Positions 43,501-58,100 of a DNA stretch of 64,000 bases are shown here, one piece after another. Made by a program: the position numbers and the translations under genes. The first letter of the stretch is position 1. Every line of letters begins with the position of its first letter. The stretch covers positions 27,026,001-27,090,000 of the forward strand of contig CP136897.1 of the NCBI GenBank assembly GCA_034359265.1, given 5' to 3'. The DNA is from Canna indica (taxonomy: Eukaryota; Streptophyta; Magnoliopsida; Zingiberales; Cannaceae). Below the pieces are notes generated by a model. That model worked only from the letters and a program-made list of their open reading frames with translations, did not search any database and was not told where the DNA came from.

Positions 43501-46040
43501 AGAATAACATGTCTTTTCTTATTGAAATAACGCTCTGAGTTGTTTACCATCTTCTCCTCGTTTTTTGCTGAAATTAAAAATCAGTTTGGTACTTCTATCC
43601 CAGTGCTAAGAAGTGATAATGCCAAAGAATACTTCTCAAGCACCTTTCAGTCGTTCTTGACTCTTCATGGCATTCTCCATCAATCCTCTTCCCCATACTC
43701 CTCAACAGAATGGGCTTGCTGAACGCAAGAATAGACATTTGGTCGAGATTGCTCGTACCCTTCTCATCCATATGAATGTTCCACTGAAATTTTGGGACGA
43801 TGCAATCCTCACCGCTTGTTACCTCATTAATCGAATGCCCTCTTCTGTCCTTCACAATCGTATTCCCTTTTCTATTCTCTTTCCACAGGTTGACATATAT
43901 CGTCTTCCACCTCGTGTCTTTGGTTGTACATGCTTTGTTCATGACTTATCCCCTAGTCGAGATAAGCTCACTCCTCGAGCTATCCGATATGTTTTTCTTG
44001 GGTACTCTCGGCTTCAGCATGGGTACTGGTGTTACTCTCTAGCCCTCCATCGCTCCTTTATCTCTGCAGATGTGAAATTTTTTGAGACCACACCCTTCTT
44101 TATGAGCCAGTCCACTCCACCAGACACCATTACCGAGGTTCTACCTTGTCCAGTCCCGTTATCCCTTCCGGTAGAACCTCTTGCTCCTCGGCCTCAGCCG
44201 CTACAGGTTTATCATCGTCGCTCCAGGCAGGTACATCCGTCAGACTCTATTTCCCCGCCTGTTGCTCCTCCAGTATAGGATCTTCCACCTGATCTTGATC
44301 TTCCCATTGCCTACATGAAGGGCACTCGTCGGTTTACTACATCTCATCCTATATCTCATTACATTTCATACTCTGTTATTTCACCGGATTATTATGCCTT
44401 TCTTTCCTCTTTGTCTTATATTTCCATTCCACAGCACCTTTCAGAGGCCCTTCACCATCAGGGGTGGCGGCAGACTATGGTGGACGAAATGTGTGCTCTC
44501 CATGCTATGACACTTGGGAAGTGGTTTCTCTTCCACCTGGAAAATCCACTGTAGGATGCAAGTGGGTATACACAGTTAAAACCTTACAAGATGGATCTGT
44601 TGATCGCCTTAAGGCCCGTCTGGTGGCAAAAGACTATACTCAGACTTATGACATTGATTATTTGGAAACCTTCTCCTCGGTGGCCAAGATAATATCTATC
44701 CGCTTGTTTCTCACTCTAGCGGTGATCCATGGATGGCCACTTCATCAACTTGACATTAAAAATGCATTTCTACATGTTGATCTGGATGATGAAGTCTATA
44801 TGGAGCAACCACCAGGGTTCATTGCTCAGGGGGAGTCTGGTCTAGTATGTCGACTGAAGAAATCACTATATGGCTTGAAACAATCTCCTCAAGCATGGTT
44901 TGGAAAATTCAGCTCTGCCTTACTCCGGTTCGGGATGACCAGGAGCATCTCAAACCATTCGGTTTTTTACATTACTTCATCCTCTGAGAAACAAATTCTC
45001 CTGATTGTTTATGTTGACAATATAATTATTACAGAGGATGATATTGAAGGAATACAAGGACTCAAAGCCTATTTACATCAACAGTTTGAAACCAAGGATT
45101 TGGGCAACTTAAAGTATTTCTTGGGTATTGAAATAGCCCGATCTAGAGGAGATATCTATGTATCACAAAGAAAATATGTGCTAGATATGCTTGAGGAAGC
45201 AGGCCTTCTAGGGGCCAAACCAGTTGATACCCCGATGGAACCAAATACCAAGTTGATACCAGGACAGGGGGAACCGTTGCACGATGCTGGAAAATATCAC
45301 AGGCTAGTGGGTAAGCTTAACTATCTTATGATCAGTAGACCTGACATTTCCTTCGCTGTAAGTATGATCAGTCAGTTCCTAGAGTCTCCTTGTGAGGATC
45401 ACTGGATAGCGGCTTTGAGGGTACTATGTTATCTTAAGTCTGCCCAGGCAAAGGACTTCTATATCACAATCAAGGTCATCTTGAGGTGATCGGATATATT
45501 GATGCTGATTGGGTAGGTGCACCCACTGGTCGTCGATCCACCTCAGGATATTGTATTTTCTTGGGAGGCAATCTGATCTCATGGAAGAGCAAGAAACAAA
45601 CTGTGGTAGCAAGATCTAGCGCAGAGGCCGAATACAGAGCCATGACATTAGTAACTTGTGAGCTAACCTGGCTAAAACAATTAATGGCAGAATTAGGTTT
45701 CAGACATAGTGAACCTATGAAGTTACACTGTGATAATCAAGCTGCTATGCACATTGCATCCAATCCGATTTTTCATGAGAGGACAAAGCATATAGAGATC
45801 GACTGTCATTTTATCAGAGAAAAAGTGCAATGTAAAGAAATCATAATGGCATTCGTAAACTCAAATGACCAGTTAGCTGACATCTTTACTAAGTCCTTAA
45901 AAGGTCCAATGATCAAGTTTATATGTAACAAGCTGGGACTTTGTAATATATTTGCTCCAACTTGAGGGGGAGTGTTAGAACCTATGTGTAAAGATATGTG
46001 AAGACCTATTTGTAAAGAGAAAGGACCTTTATGTAAACTC

Positions 46041-46080
<40 letters not shown>

Positions 46081-49000
46081 CATGAGAGAAGCCTAAGTGG
46101 GTAATCTCAATATTTCTCTATTCTAAGTTACAAAACAAAAATACAATAGGAACTCTATGGATAAACCTTTATTTAGCTGGATCCTTTTTGTTATATATAG
46201 ATCCTCAAGCCGGTGCCTCCTAGCTCTATGCCTTTTAGTGGGAATCTTCTTGTACATAGCAATCCTCTTTCTCTCTTTCCTTGGTAAACTGCAATCCTCT
46301 TTTATGTGACCTCTTCACCAACTTCGAATGGTGCATGCCCAATTCAATCTACCAACTGAGCATCTCTTTTATTGCTACAACTGTTACTTCACTCCGTGAT
46401 CTCCTCTGCGTCCTTTGCTTCTTTTCTTTTTCTCTAGCGATTATAACTTCCTCTGGCCATGTGTGCGTATTTGCATTGTTGGCTTCTAGGGCTTCAACTT
46501 GCTCATTACAACCTTCAAGGGCATCATCATTGTTGATTGTGACTTCCACCAATTTCATGGTCTCTCTTCTTATAATGTCACAACATAAGGTGCACATCTT
46601 TAGACTATTTGAAAATTAAATTTGATTCAGTAAACATCATACAGAAGTTTAAGCTATTGGGAACTTAATTATACTTTTATATTTTAAGACCAACCTCCCC
46701 CTGCTTGCATGCATGTGGACTATTTTGGATTAGCCCAAGCCAAACAGATGGACTAACTTAACTCAATGTTTATACACTTTTTGATTACATGAATTTTACA
46801 AGATAACCTCGTGCTATGAAACTATGTTAAATTTGATTTATCCGAAATCTTAAGCTATTTGGAAAGGTTTAACATATACTTATACATTCTTAACATAAGC
46901 CTATATCAATGTTTATTGCCAATATCCTCTCATGTATTGTGAACAAGAAGTCTCAATCTTTAGTAAAAAGTTTCTCCATGCATCGTATGTTCTGATGGGT
47001 AAGTCTGATGCGTATTTTGGTGCCAATAGAGAAACTTATGCTTCATTTATATTTTCATTCCTACACTGTTTTTATGAACATTACTGCATTTATCATGCCC
47101 GTTTCTTATTATTGAGTTTAATTATCATAACTACTCTGATTCCATAACTATTGAGATATGGTATCTTGGTAACCAGTATTCAACGGTGACATGCTTTTAG
47201 GATTGTGGGCAGCTGATGTACAAATTTGAGGGCACAACTATGTAGCCTTGTGTGGCTTCCTATTTAATTAGTGTGTTCTCCTGTCAATGTTACATGGTTG
47301 TGCTTGTTGCATTATGGAAACATGCACATACAATGTATATGAGTGGTGTCACATGTCTCTATGAGATATCTTTATGATCTTCTCTAAATTCAACTTGAAA
47401 AGCAATAATTGATTTGCATTTATGGAGTTTTGGACTATAGAAGCCAATTTTATGATCCATATGAATCCTGGGATGATAAAATCCACATGGAGTTTCATTC
47501 CTTGCTGATTGTATTTTTCTTTTCATTTTCTTTTGTTTGTTCCGTTTGTTTCTTCATTTCAACTTGTATTTTTCAATCCTCTTGCTGAATACAAGTTTTC
47601 TTTTACTAAAATAAAGAGATTGGTTGGCTTGAGAAGAGAGCCAAAGGAAGCCTTAACCAAATCCTAGAGGAAGACAAGGAGTTGATTAAGGTTTTAGAGC
47701 AAGGTGGACTTCTCTCATATGCACCTTTGAAGAAGAACATGTCTTATTAGATTTTAGGCCGGTCAAAGACATGCATGGGCCTTCTTCTTCTCTTAATGAA
47801 GGTAGAAATGTGCCGGCAAGGTAGGAGGCGATTAGGGCTTGATCGCCACTCTAGTGAAAGAGAGGAGAGAGATGTTGGAAGGATTGAAATTGTATTATTC
47901 TCAAACCTCTTGGCCTCTTTTACCGGTGGAGGGGCCAAGGAAATATTAAATGGAGCATTAATGACTAGCTAATCTAAAACAAATAATAAATACTTACAAT
48001 TCCCTCCTTGTTTTGAATTTAAAAAAATCCTCCAAAATTGATTGAGCTAACTCAGGAAGTTACTTATTTGGAATTAACCCATTTCGTTCTCAACTTGATT
48101 TGAATTCAAATAGTCCTTGATTTGAATTCAAAATTCCCTCATTGATTTGAATTCAAAAACTCTTCAAAATTGATTTAGTCCTCTTATTGGGTTTGGATCA
48201 TATTGGATGCTCTCAAATCAATTCAGAAATGAGTCAAATGCATGCCTTGACATGAATGTAATATCATCCAAGTATTATTGATTTCATAGTATATATACTT
48301 ATCTTCTAAATAATCAATAAGCTTAAGACTTGGGACCTTGGTCCAACACATAATATAGCTTGATTTAAATACTAATTGGTGTGCACAAATTGGGTGTGTG
48401 CTGCCGTGGTATTGGGTGGTTCCTATATGAATGATTAGAATAGTAGCAATTGAGGGAAAAACTAATATCCTTTCATATATCTTTGACCACAATTAGCTTT
48501 ATATAAGGTATTTCATTGTGCTCATATATTTTCCCCCTTTTAGGAAAATAACTATTGTTTATTTGGAGTATAAATTGTAATATGGACGATTGATTAATTT
48601 ATATCATAATTACTTTTGGAGTTGTAGTGAAAGCTAAGAATGTTATAGACTATCACATATAGGTTTTACATAGTATGAGCTCACCACATTTATATTTATT
48701 AGTCCATGTCCTTTTTAATAGTAGAACATTGGAACCTGAACTAGTCTATGTTTAATTGGAAGGAAAGATAAATGAGAGAAGGGAGAGAGACAAAAATTAT
48801 CCTTTCCTTTCTTTACTTAATTTAGGATCATGTTTGTTTCACAAGATAAAAGAGAATAAATGAAGGGCCAAAATTTAATTGCTTGTATGTTTAGTGCTTG
48901 GATTTAGGGTAAGTTTTTGCAAGACGGAATATATGCAATGTAATTTTAGTCTAAGTAATTAAGAGGGATGGAGGGGAAGTGAGTTTAGGTGGTGTAGTAG

Positions 49001-52000
49001 TTCCTAAGTGTAGCCATTTTAAATATCTAGATTCTATTTTCCAAAATAATGGGATGATAGATGAAGATCTAACCCATAGAACCAAAGCAGGATGGTTGAA
49101 ATGGAGAAGTGCCACGGGTGTGCTATATGACAAAGTGAAGGGAAAGTTTTATAGAACAACAGTTAGACTAGCCATGTTATACCGGAGTGAGTATTGAGCA
49201 ACTAAAGTTCAATCTATACACAGGTTGAATGTGACAGAAATGCGAATGTTAAGGTGGATGAGTGACCATACAAAATTGGATAAGATTAGAAATGAGTATA
49301 TCCGACAGAAGGTGCATGTAGCACAAATTGGAGAGTTATGGAGATCCTAGGTGCCCGGGTTCGAAAATGTGATAGTTTAGTAGTAGAAGGTAGGAAGAAG
49401 GAAAGAGATAGGCCTAGGATCACGTCGAGAGAAATAGTACCTAAGATTCACAGTTACTAGAGTTATTAGATATTGTTGTTGTTGTATGTTTAGTGCTTGG
49501 ATTAGAAGGAGATAGGATTAGAAGAAGATAAATTTGATATTATATCTATTAGGAGAAAAAATAACCCCCTAATTCTCCTCCTTCATCATCCTCTATAAAC
49601 AATAGAGGAGAAGAAACCCTAGGTGCACAATATGTTGTGAGAACAACTTAACTAAACATATGCCAAGGATAAATCCAATAGCTTTAACAATATCCAATGT
49701 GCACGGATAAAAATTTCTATCCAACACCCTCTATTTTCTTATCCTATCATGTATGCTATCTTATCCGGTCAAACAAATGGACTATAAAGGAAAGGAGGAA
49801 GGAAGATAATAAATGTAATCATCTTTCCTTCAGAACTTATTTCCTTTTCATTTTCCTTTCTTTCCCCTTCATTTTTCTTTTATTTTCTTTATTCTTTTTC
49901 TTTTATTTTCCATCCTTCCAAGTACTCATGCCCTTAGAGAAGTCAACCAAGTGGATGTTCACGGAAGATGGATTTTGTGAAAATACTCTAATCCTTTATA
50001 ACCATGACTATGTTTCTTACTTTTCTTTAGTTGCCTAATTTAGCTTTTAATTGACTTCTGGATTCTTTCTGACATTTATAGGCCAGATCGCTATGTACCA
50101 TTATTTGGTGAATTGGCATATGATTTTACAAAATGGAGACCAAGTGTGCCACTCACTGAACAGCTTGCAGCCTTTCAAGAGCTTATAGGTGAAGGAAAGG
50201 TAATATTTTCTAACTGATGTTTTATATTTTTATTTCTTATTACTAGAATGGTTTAAGTACGAGATAAAGTTCTACAAATGAAAATTTTTTATTGTCATCT
50301 TTTGCACCCCATTTGGGCACTTTTTAAAGTCTGATTAGGAGCATGTCTATAAGAAAGCGTTGGCTCTATTTATCTTTTACCCCATTGTTTCTCAACTCAA
50401 GTGATAACAACAAAAGAAATTATCTAAGTTAAGTTTCCTCTGAATTTAGCATACCATGACCATATTATCTAAAGTTCATTTGAGTATAATGGGTACCAGT
50501 ATTAGTCTTAGCACTCCATCTCGAAATCACGATGAATGGATCAAGATTATACAAAAATGGTTTAATATAACTAAAAGAAGTTTCAGATCAAAGAAAAATA
50601 TTTATTTGTGTTCGAAACTAAAATTTAAACTTTTCGTCATTCTTTTACAAAAACCAAGTGTTACTCAATTGACAACTTTTAGGATTTTATTTAAACTTCA
50701 CATTAAAATGCTTAAATTAAAGTTGATAGTAGCACACTCATTAAGCCTTATAAATCAACACAACATCCAAAATACTCCGATGTAGGACTAAACCGGGGTA
50801 TTACAAGATGAGGCCTAAATCTGTTAATGAAAGTTGTTTGTAACCACAAGAGGAGATCATTGATGTAGGAGAAGATTGTGCAGATTTACTGACAGATGCC
50901 CATTCGAAGTGGGCAGCACAGGCGAAGGGCCTGAAAAGTATCAAATGCTCTCCAACGGATGTGGCAGGGATAGGATGATCTATGATAATTGTGGTAATAT
51001 CATGTCTTCACAAAGGAGGACTAGATCTAAAAAGCCCAAGGAGTTCTTTAGAGAAACTATATGCAAGTAGTCTAGAGACCATGGGTTGATGAAGCAAATG
51101 TGGTGCTGAGGGACAAAGGGCTGGAGGTGGTGATATCAGGCTACAGTTGAGCTAGTGGTGGTTACCGTAGCCTATTATGGGAGGTGAACCCTAATGCAAG
51201 GGGTGGGAGGTGGTCAAATCTGGAAGACAATGCCTGGATCATGGACATATGCCAACACAACCAGATCTTGGAGGCAAGCGTCAAAGTCGATAACTGATGG
51301 GCAGATATGCCTGAGGGGTGGTGATATTGACGCAAATCTACTCGATAGTGAGGGTGGATCAGGGCCAACACTATGATGGATTGGGAGAAGCATTGGTGAT
51401 GATGATACACAGGAGGAAGTGGGATGATGTTGAATTGCACAAGGACGTGAGATCCCTGTCATAGGGAAGAACAGGAATAAATTACATAGGGTGTTGCCTC
51501 ACCACCAATACATGGCGGAGGTGGCAAGGCACACAGAAGTTGTAGTGTTGGGAACCTAAGGCTCCAATACGAAAATTTTTTATATGGGTAGCTTATCCAT
51601 AGAAATTTTTATGAACGACTGAATATGGGCTTTGAATGAATGAACATGAATAGAAAAGAAATAATATGAATTTGACCCATATCCACTCATGCATATATTT
51701 TCTATGCGCAGGATGCCCATACAAGTTGCACTCCTCCAATACCATGATAATATTGGGTGTTGGAATGCTATTCTTCACAATACATGAAAAGGAAAAATCC
51801 TATTATATAAGCAATATAGGTAAAGTAAAAGGAAAAAGAAAAGGAATAAACTATAGGATATTAGAAGGAATATGCTGTGTTCATAGAAGGAAACAACTCA
51901 AGGGAGGTAATAAAGCCCCATTACTCCCTACCTTTAATAGTTTTCAAATATCAAGTCTTGAGGAAAGTGAATGATCCTGATCATACTTCTCCAACTCCAC

Positions 52001-52118
52001 CAAGGTCTATCTAATTTTTGTGTTGCCACTACACTATCGTCTTCCCCCGAATGATCTTGATCATACTTCTCCAACTCCACCAAGATCTATCTAATTTTTG
52101 TGTTGCCACTACACTCTC

Positions 52119-52154
<36 letters not shown>

Positions 52155-55100
52155 CTCGCTCTCTTGTTTCATTCCAAGTCTATTTTATAAATACGACGTT
52201 ATCAGAATCTTGGAATTGGTTTGGTTTCTCAAATTGGGTGATTTACCACATACAGTAAATATATAGGATGTCAAATTTGGTTATGTACCAAAAAAGCTTT
52301 GGGGCCTTATCGCGTTAGCAACAAAATAATAACATTCTTATAAACATGCATATTCATATTAGATAGGCAACTGCAAATTAGGATATGAAAAGGTAGATTT
52401 TCTAAACTTTTTGTATGTCTTTAAGCCTAGGGAAAAAATATCTATATATTGAGATGTTTTGTCTTGTTGAGCACCTAATTTTTCTGTTTTTTTCATCTTT
52501 TCCTTTCTTACTTTTCCTTTTTCTCCTTTCCTCCTTATTTTGAGGTTTGTATCTCCCTTTGAATATATATTAGAATAAGTCTTTTATTTATTTCATGTTT
52601 ATTTGCCTATTTTTCACCTTTTTGTACCTTGTTTTTTCCAACCCTCCTATTATAAATAGAAGGTGTGGTTCTCAATAAGATTCAAGGATTTAATCTCAAC
52701 TTGGTATATTTAGGGATTGTAGGATTCCTCTCTCTCTCCTCTCCTCTTTCCACCTTCCCATGGCTCTCGCGTCCTCCTCAACCCGCAAGATGCACCACAT
52801 CACTATACACTTGCGCTCAACTACTTGCGTGATGTATCTCCTCTCTTTCTTACAGAACTCGACCTCATTACCTACGCTTGACCCCAATTCACATCCCGCA
52901 CACGTCCTCTATTGCAAATTTACCACTATCAGCCCCGCTCCCCACCGTCCGACTACTACAAATTTACCATCGGCGGTTCCAGCAATTTACCCCACTAGTT
53001 TTTTGCTTTGCCACAATCATCTAACTTATCTAGGGTTCCTCCACCATAGCATACCACCCCACTAGAGTTTGCTTCTCCATCCCAGCTTGACTTTCCTATT
53101 GCTCTTCACTAGGGTAAGTGTAAGTGTACTTAGTATCCTCTTTATATGCGTCTTTATTTTAATCATTTGTCTCCTAGATAGGGTAATTGTAAGTAGGCTA
53201 TGGATTCGTAGATGACTGCTCTTATTTCTCACCATACTTGAGATTTGGTTTCATCGCCTCTAGGGGTAAGACCAATTGCATGTCGCTAGATTTTCATAGT
53301 CATATTCTATCTAGATGTCATTGTGAATCGCTATAAAGCTTGTCTTGTTGCTAAAGGCTATACATACATATACAAAATGGATTATTTTGAAGCATTTTCT
53401 TGGTTGCTTGTTGGATTTTACTTTTTGTGGTAGTATGTGAGTGTGGTAGATGTTTCAAATGGATGTGAGCATTACTGTCTTATATGGTGACTTGTTCGAA
53501 GCTTTTTATAAGGAGCAATCTCTAGGGTATGTGCTCAGGGTGTGTAAGCTTTGGAAGGCAATTTATGGCTTAAAACAAAGCCCTCACACTTGTTTGAAAA
53601 ATTTCAATAGGTGTGTCTAGGAGTGGGTCTTTATGATAGCAAATATAGACCTATTTCTTCTAGCAATCTGGACATATTTCACCTTTCCTTATATTTAATC
53701 AATAGTTGGAGTTAAATGAACCAAATATTAGTTTTCGTAGTGTTGAATCATGTTAAACTTTTAAAGGTAATATGTTAGTCGAACATCCATTTGATATAGG
53801 CGATATGGTATTCATTTACTGTGGAAGCATTTATAGTGAGATCTTTCCTGCAGTTTAAGTCCAAGTTTGCTAGTTAATAAGCATTGTATTTCCAAATATG
53901 CCATTGAGAAGAATTTTGTCTACACTTGTGTGGACCAGACAGATACTTTAAGTTCATGATTAGAATTTCTAGTTTTGTCCTCTCATTTTTCTCTTTACAG
54001 GTGCGTTATATAGGAGTTTCTAATGAAACTTCTTATGGAGTAATGGAATTTGTGCATGCTGCAAAATCTGGGGGTCTTCCGAAAATTGTCAGCATTCAAA
54101 ACAGCTATAGTTTACTTGCTAGGTGCCGATTTGAAGGTAATTCTAATTGAGTAATTATTTCATTGTGTTGAGAAAGAAGAGAAAAAGTCTCTCTATCATT
54201 AGTTATCTCAAGAATATATATTTGTGTACAAGGTATGTTGTGCCACATGAATAAGATAAGCTATCCTACCAAATACATAAAACAAAAGAGCAAATAAAGA
54301 AAGTTTATATAAGGAATGTTTATTTCTAACACTCCCCCTCAAGTTGGAGCATAGATGTCAATCATGCCCAACTTGTTACAAATTGATAACTAAATCTAGT
54401 AGAGCCAAGGGCCTTTGTGAAGACATCAGCTGTTTGTTCATCTGAAGAGGTGTGAGGAGTAATAATTTTCTTGGATAGAACAACATCTCGAACGAAGTGA
54501 CAGTCAACCTCAATATGCTTAGTTCTCTCGTGAAAAATAGGATTGTTGGTGATGTAGATGGCAGATTGATTGTCACAATACATAGTCATAAGCTTAGCAG
54601 ACATAAATCCAAATTCTTCAAGAAGAGTCTTTATCCACATCAACTCACAAGCAGTGTGAGCCATGGCTCTGTATTCAGCTTTAGCACTCGAGCGAGCCAC
54701 CACATTTTGTTTTTTATTCCTCCAAGTGACTAAGTTCCCCCCCCCCATATAGGTACAATAGCCTGAGGTAGACCTTCTATCATGAGTGGAACCAGCATAA
54801 TCAGCATCAGAGTAAGCCTCCACATTGATGTGACCATTTTCTTTATAGTGCAAGCCTTTTCCAGGAGATTTCTTGATGTACTGTAGTATTCTCATCATAG
54901 CCTTCCAATGACATCTTTTTGGTTGATGCATGAATTGACTCACTACCCCAACGACAAAAGAAATATCCGATCTAGTTACTGTGAGATAGATAAGTTTACC
55001 AACTAGTCTCCGATATTTGGCACAATCATTGAGATTTTCATCTCCTTCGGGTTCAGCACTAAGTTGAGATTCGATTGGGGTGCTAGCATATTTACACCCA

Positions 55101-58100
55101 AGGAGTCCAACTTCACTTAGGAGGTCCATGGCATACTTTCTCTGAGACAAGACAACCCCTCTTGTATTATAAGCAAATTAAATTCCGAGGAAGTATCGGG
55201 GTCTTCCTAAGTCCTTTGTTACAAAGTGATTCTTTAGATGAGCTTTAACCTCAGTGATGCCATTTTCATCACTTCCAGTGAGGAGAATATCATCAACATA
55301 CACGGCCAGAATGACAACCCTAGTAGGTGAATGCTTTATAAACACAGAAGCTTTACATCCTTGAAGACCAATGCTCTGAGCAATTTGACTAAGCTTATCA
55401 AACCAAGCTCTTGGGCTTTGTTTAAGACCATATATTGCTTTTCTTAACTTGCACACTTGATACTCCCCCTGAACAACATAACCAGGAGGTTGCTCCATAT
55501 AAACAGTCTCTGAGAGATCACCATACAGAAAAGCATTTTTAACATCCATCTGATGCATTTTCCTTTTGAGATTGACAGCAAGGGAGACAAGAATTCTGAC
55601 AGAATTCAACCGGGCTACCGGAGAGAAAGTGCCAAAATAATCTACACCATATTCTTGAGTGAACCCTTTAGTAACAAGGCAAGCTTTGTATCTGTCAATG
55701 GTCCCATCAGGTTGATATTTGATTGTGAAAACCCATTTGCAGGACACTAGTTTAGCATCAGAAAGAGGAGTGACCAAATCCCAAGTGTGGCGTGAGGTTG
55801 GTGCAGACATTTCTTCATCCATGGCCTGCTTCCACTTGGGATCATGAAGAGCCTCTTGGTATGTCCTGAGAATAGAAGCACAAGACAAGGACAAAGCAAA
55901 TGCACGAAAGGAGGGTGACAATTGAGTGAAGGAAACAAAATTACCAATGGGATGAGAAGTACAGCTGCGTGTATCCTTCCGTAGTGCAATAGGCAAATCA
56001 ATCGCATGATCTATCGACCGGGGAGAGCTCGGCCAAGGTTCTGAGTCCTGAGGAGGAACAGTGGTGGTCTGAGGTCATCTCTGGTAAACAAGAATAGGAG
56101 GAGTAGGTGCCACCGTGGTGACATCAGGGCTGTGAATAGTGGAGGATGGGGAGATAGGTGGAGGTAAAGATGGAGGGAGGGGTGTAGGTGAAGTAGATAC
56201 AGCTGAGGAAGAAAAATAGGGTGTGTCTTCAAAGAAAGTAACGTCAGTAGAAGTGAACAATCGCTTGGAGATAGGATCATAACATCTGTACCCTTTTTGA
56301 GTTCGTGAGTACCCAATAAATACACAATGAACTGCTCTAGGGGATAATTTGTCATGACCAGGTCCAAGAGAGTGAACGAAACATAAACACCCAAAAGTAT
56401 TAGGAGGTAGATTGAAAGTAGGATGTTTAGGGTAAAGAATGGAATGAGGGGACTGGCCGCCAAGCACGGAGGAAGGGACCCTATTAATGAGGTAGGTGGA
56501 GGTCAGAATGACACCTACCCAAAGATAACGTGGTACGTTCATATGGAAGATCAGGGTCCTAGCAATGTCCAATAAATGTTTATTTTTTTCGTTCTGCAAC
56601 ACCATTTTGTTGAGAGGTATAAGAACAAGAAGTTTCATGAACAATCCCATATGAGATACAAAACTTGGTGAAGTCAGAATGAAGATACTCACGAGCATTA
56701 TCAGTACGCAAGATCTTAATAGAGATACCAAATTGTGTTTTTATTTCAGAATGAAGACACTTCAACATGAATAACCACGTCATGCGAGTATGATCATCAA
56801 TAAAGGTAACAAAATACTTGTATCCTAACCTACTAGATACAGGACTCGGACCCCAAATATCAGAGTGAACTAAAGCAAACGGAGACTGACTACGACTATG
56901 TGAGCTAAGTGGAAAAGACACACGATGGTGCTTACCCAACTAACAAGCTTCACACTGAAAGGGAACAAAGGACACAGACGCAGGAAGGATTGACTTGAGT
57001 TTGTTGATAGACGGGTGGCCAAGACGACAATGCCATTGATAGGAGCTAGAAGAATGATATGCGGCAGCAGAGGACAGCAAGTAGATTCCTCAGACTCAGT
57101 TTCCCCCACCAATCTTCTTCCTCGTCTTGAGATCCTGTATGACACAGTAAGAAGGAAAAAAGGTTACACAACATTGAAGACTTTTTGTGAGTTGACTAAT
57201 GGAAAGAAGGTTAACAAGAAATTTAGGCAAATAATGAACTCCTTCAAGATTTATATTACTAGAAGTTCTAACGGAACCAGAAAACGAGTTTAATCTTATG
57301 ATCCAATTTGAGATGCCTATTAGCTCATTCAATTTGATTCATGTGATTTGAGCTCGAAACACTTAACCATGATTGGTGTGATTAATCAAGTGTAGGCCCG
57401 ATTAATGAAGCCTATGATGGAGGGGCACATTTGATTGATTATAAATAAAGGCTAGGTCCCCTCTACACACAATTAGAAACCCTGCTCATTTTTGTTTTCC
57501 CTATCAAAGCAGAGCATTTGAGAAAGTGTTGTAGAGGAAGATCTGGCTTTTCTTGGAGATCTAGAAAATTAATTCTGCTGTAAATATGTCTACATCAAGT
57601 AAGATCCTTCTTCACTTTCTTTTATTACGGTATTCTTAAATTCGTGATATATTTTGTTGTAAATTTTTCTTACAAGTGAGAGTAACCCCAATTCCATTGC
57701 GGCATCCGCACACTTGCTGTCCGATGGAGATGAACTTCCGGTGACGGAGATCCAACATCACACTACAAGATAAAATTCAAAATTTCCCTATAGCAGTTTC
57801 TCTCACGGTCAACAATTTGGCTGTTGGCAAAATCCCTGGTTTGACGGATAGTACTGCAAACTATCTTTCTTATTTAGTGATGAATACGATGACCCCTTCA
57901 TTACAAGAAAGCCTCCTCCACAATTTCCTTGCACGATTTTTGCTTTAAATGCCTACTCGATTTCCGATGCCACTTTGGTTTGATCTCAACTTTTCTCTTG
58001 CATGGAAACTTGCCTACATACTCTTCTTGCAAAGGATGAGTATAGGGTGTCTTTCTCTTTCGGCTACCACTTCTCGAACTTGGTTTTCTTATTTTTTAAT

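Larger units (their letters stand above)
41140..46132 (+). mobile_element. Complete Ale/Retrofit-like copia element in AKR intron 4
   Basis: Short LTRs (41140-41281 and 45973-46132), PBS (41282), gag-pol (41858-45965) and a polypurine tract (GAGGGGGAG) are all in place, bounded by a perfect 5-bp target duplication AAACA (41135-41139 and 46133-46137). The LTRs differ by three substitutions plus the length of a (TA)n run, suggesting a fairly recent insertion. The coding region is nevertheless broken at several points. It lies in the same orientation as the host gene. Confidence 0.95.
50200..52450. other. AKR intron 5, proximal part
   Basis: 50200-50800 is ordinary AT-rich intron. 50800-51560 is GC-richer with no recognisable frame; CCAATACGA and CCAATACCAT motifs near 51570 and 51740 resemble decayed minus-strand copia PBS sites, so old LTR elements are likely. 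A tandem duplication and a CT microsatellite follow. Confidence 0.4.
54166..57290 (-). mobile_element. Minus-strand copia in AKR intron 6, 5' truncated
   Basis: The 3' LTR is at 54166-54331 (minus strand: TGTTAGAAATAAAC to TTCTCAACA). A polypurine tract CTTGAGGGGGAG (54332-54343) precedes it, and pol extends to about 57290. Gag, PBS and 5' LTR are missing. It starts only 29 bp after exon 6, close to the splice donor. Confidence 0.85.
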
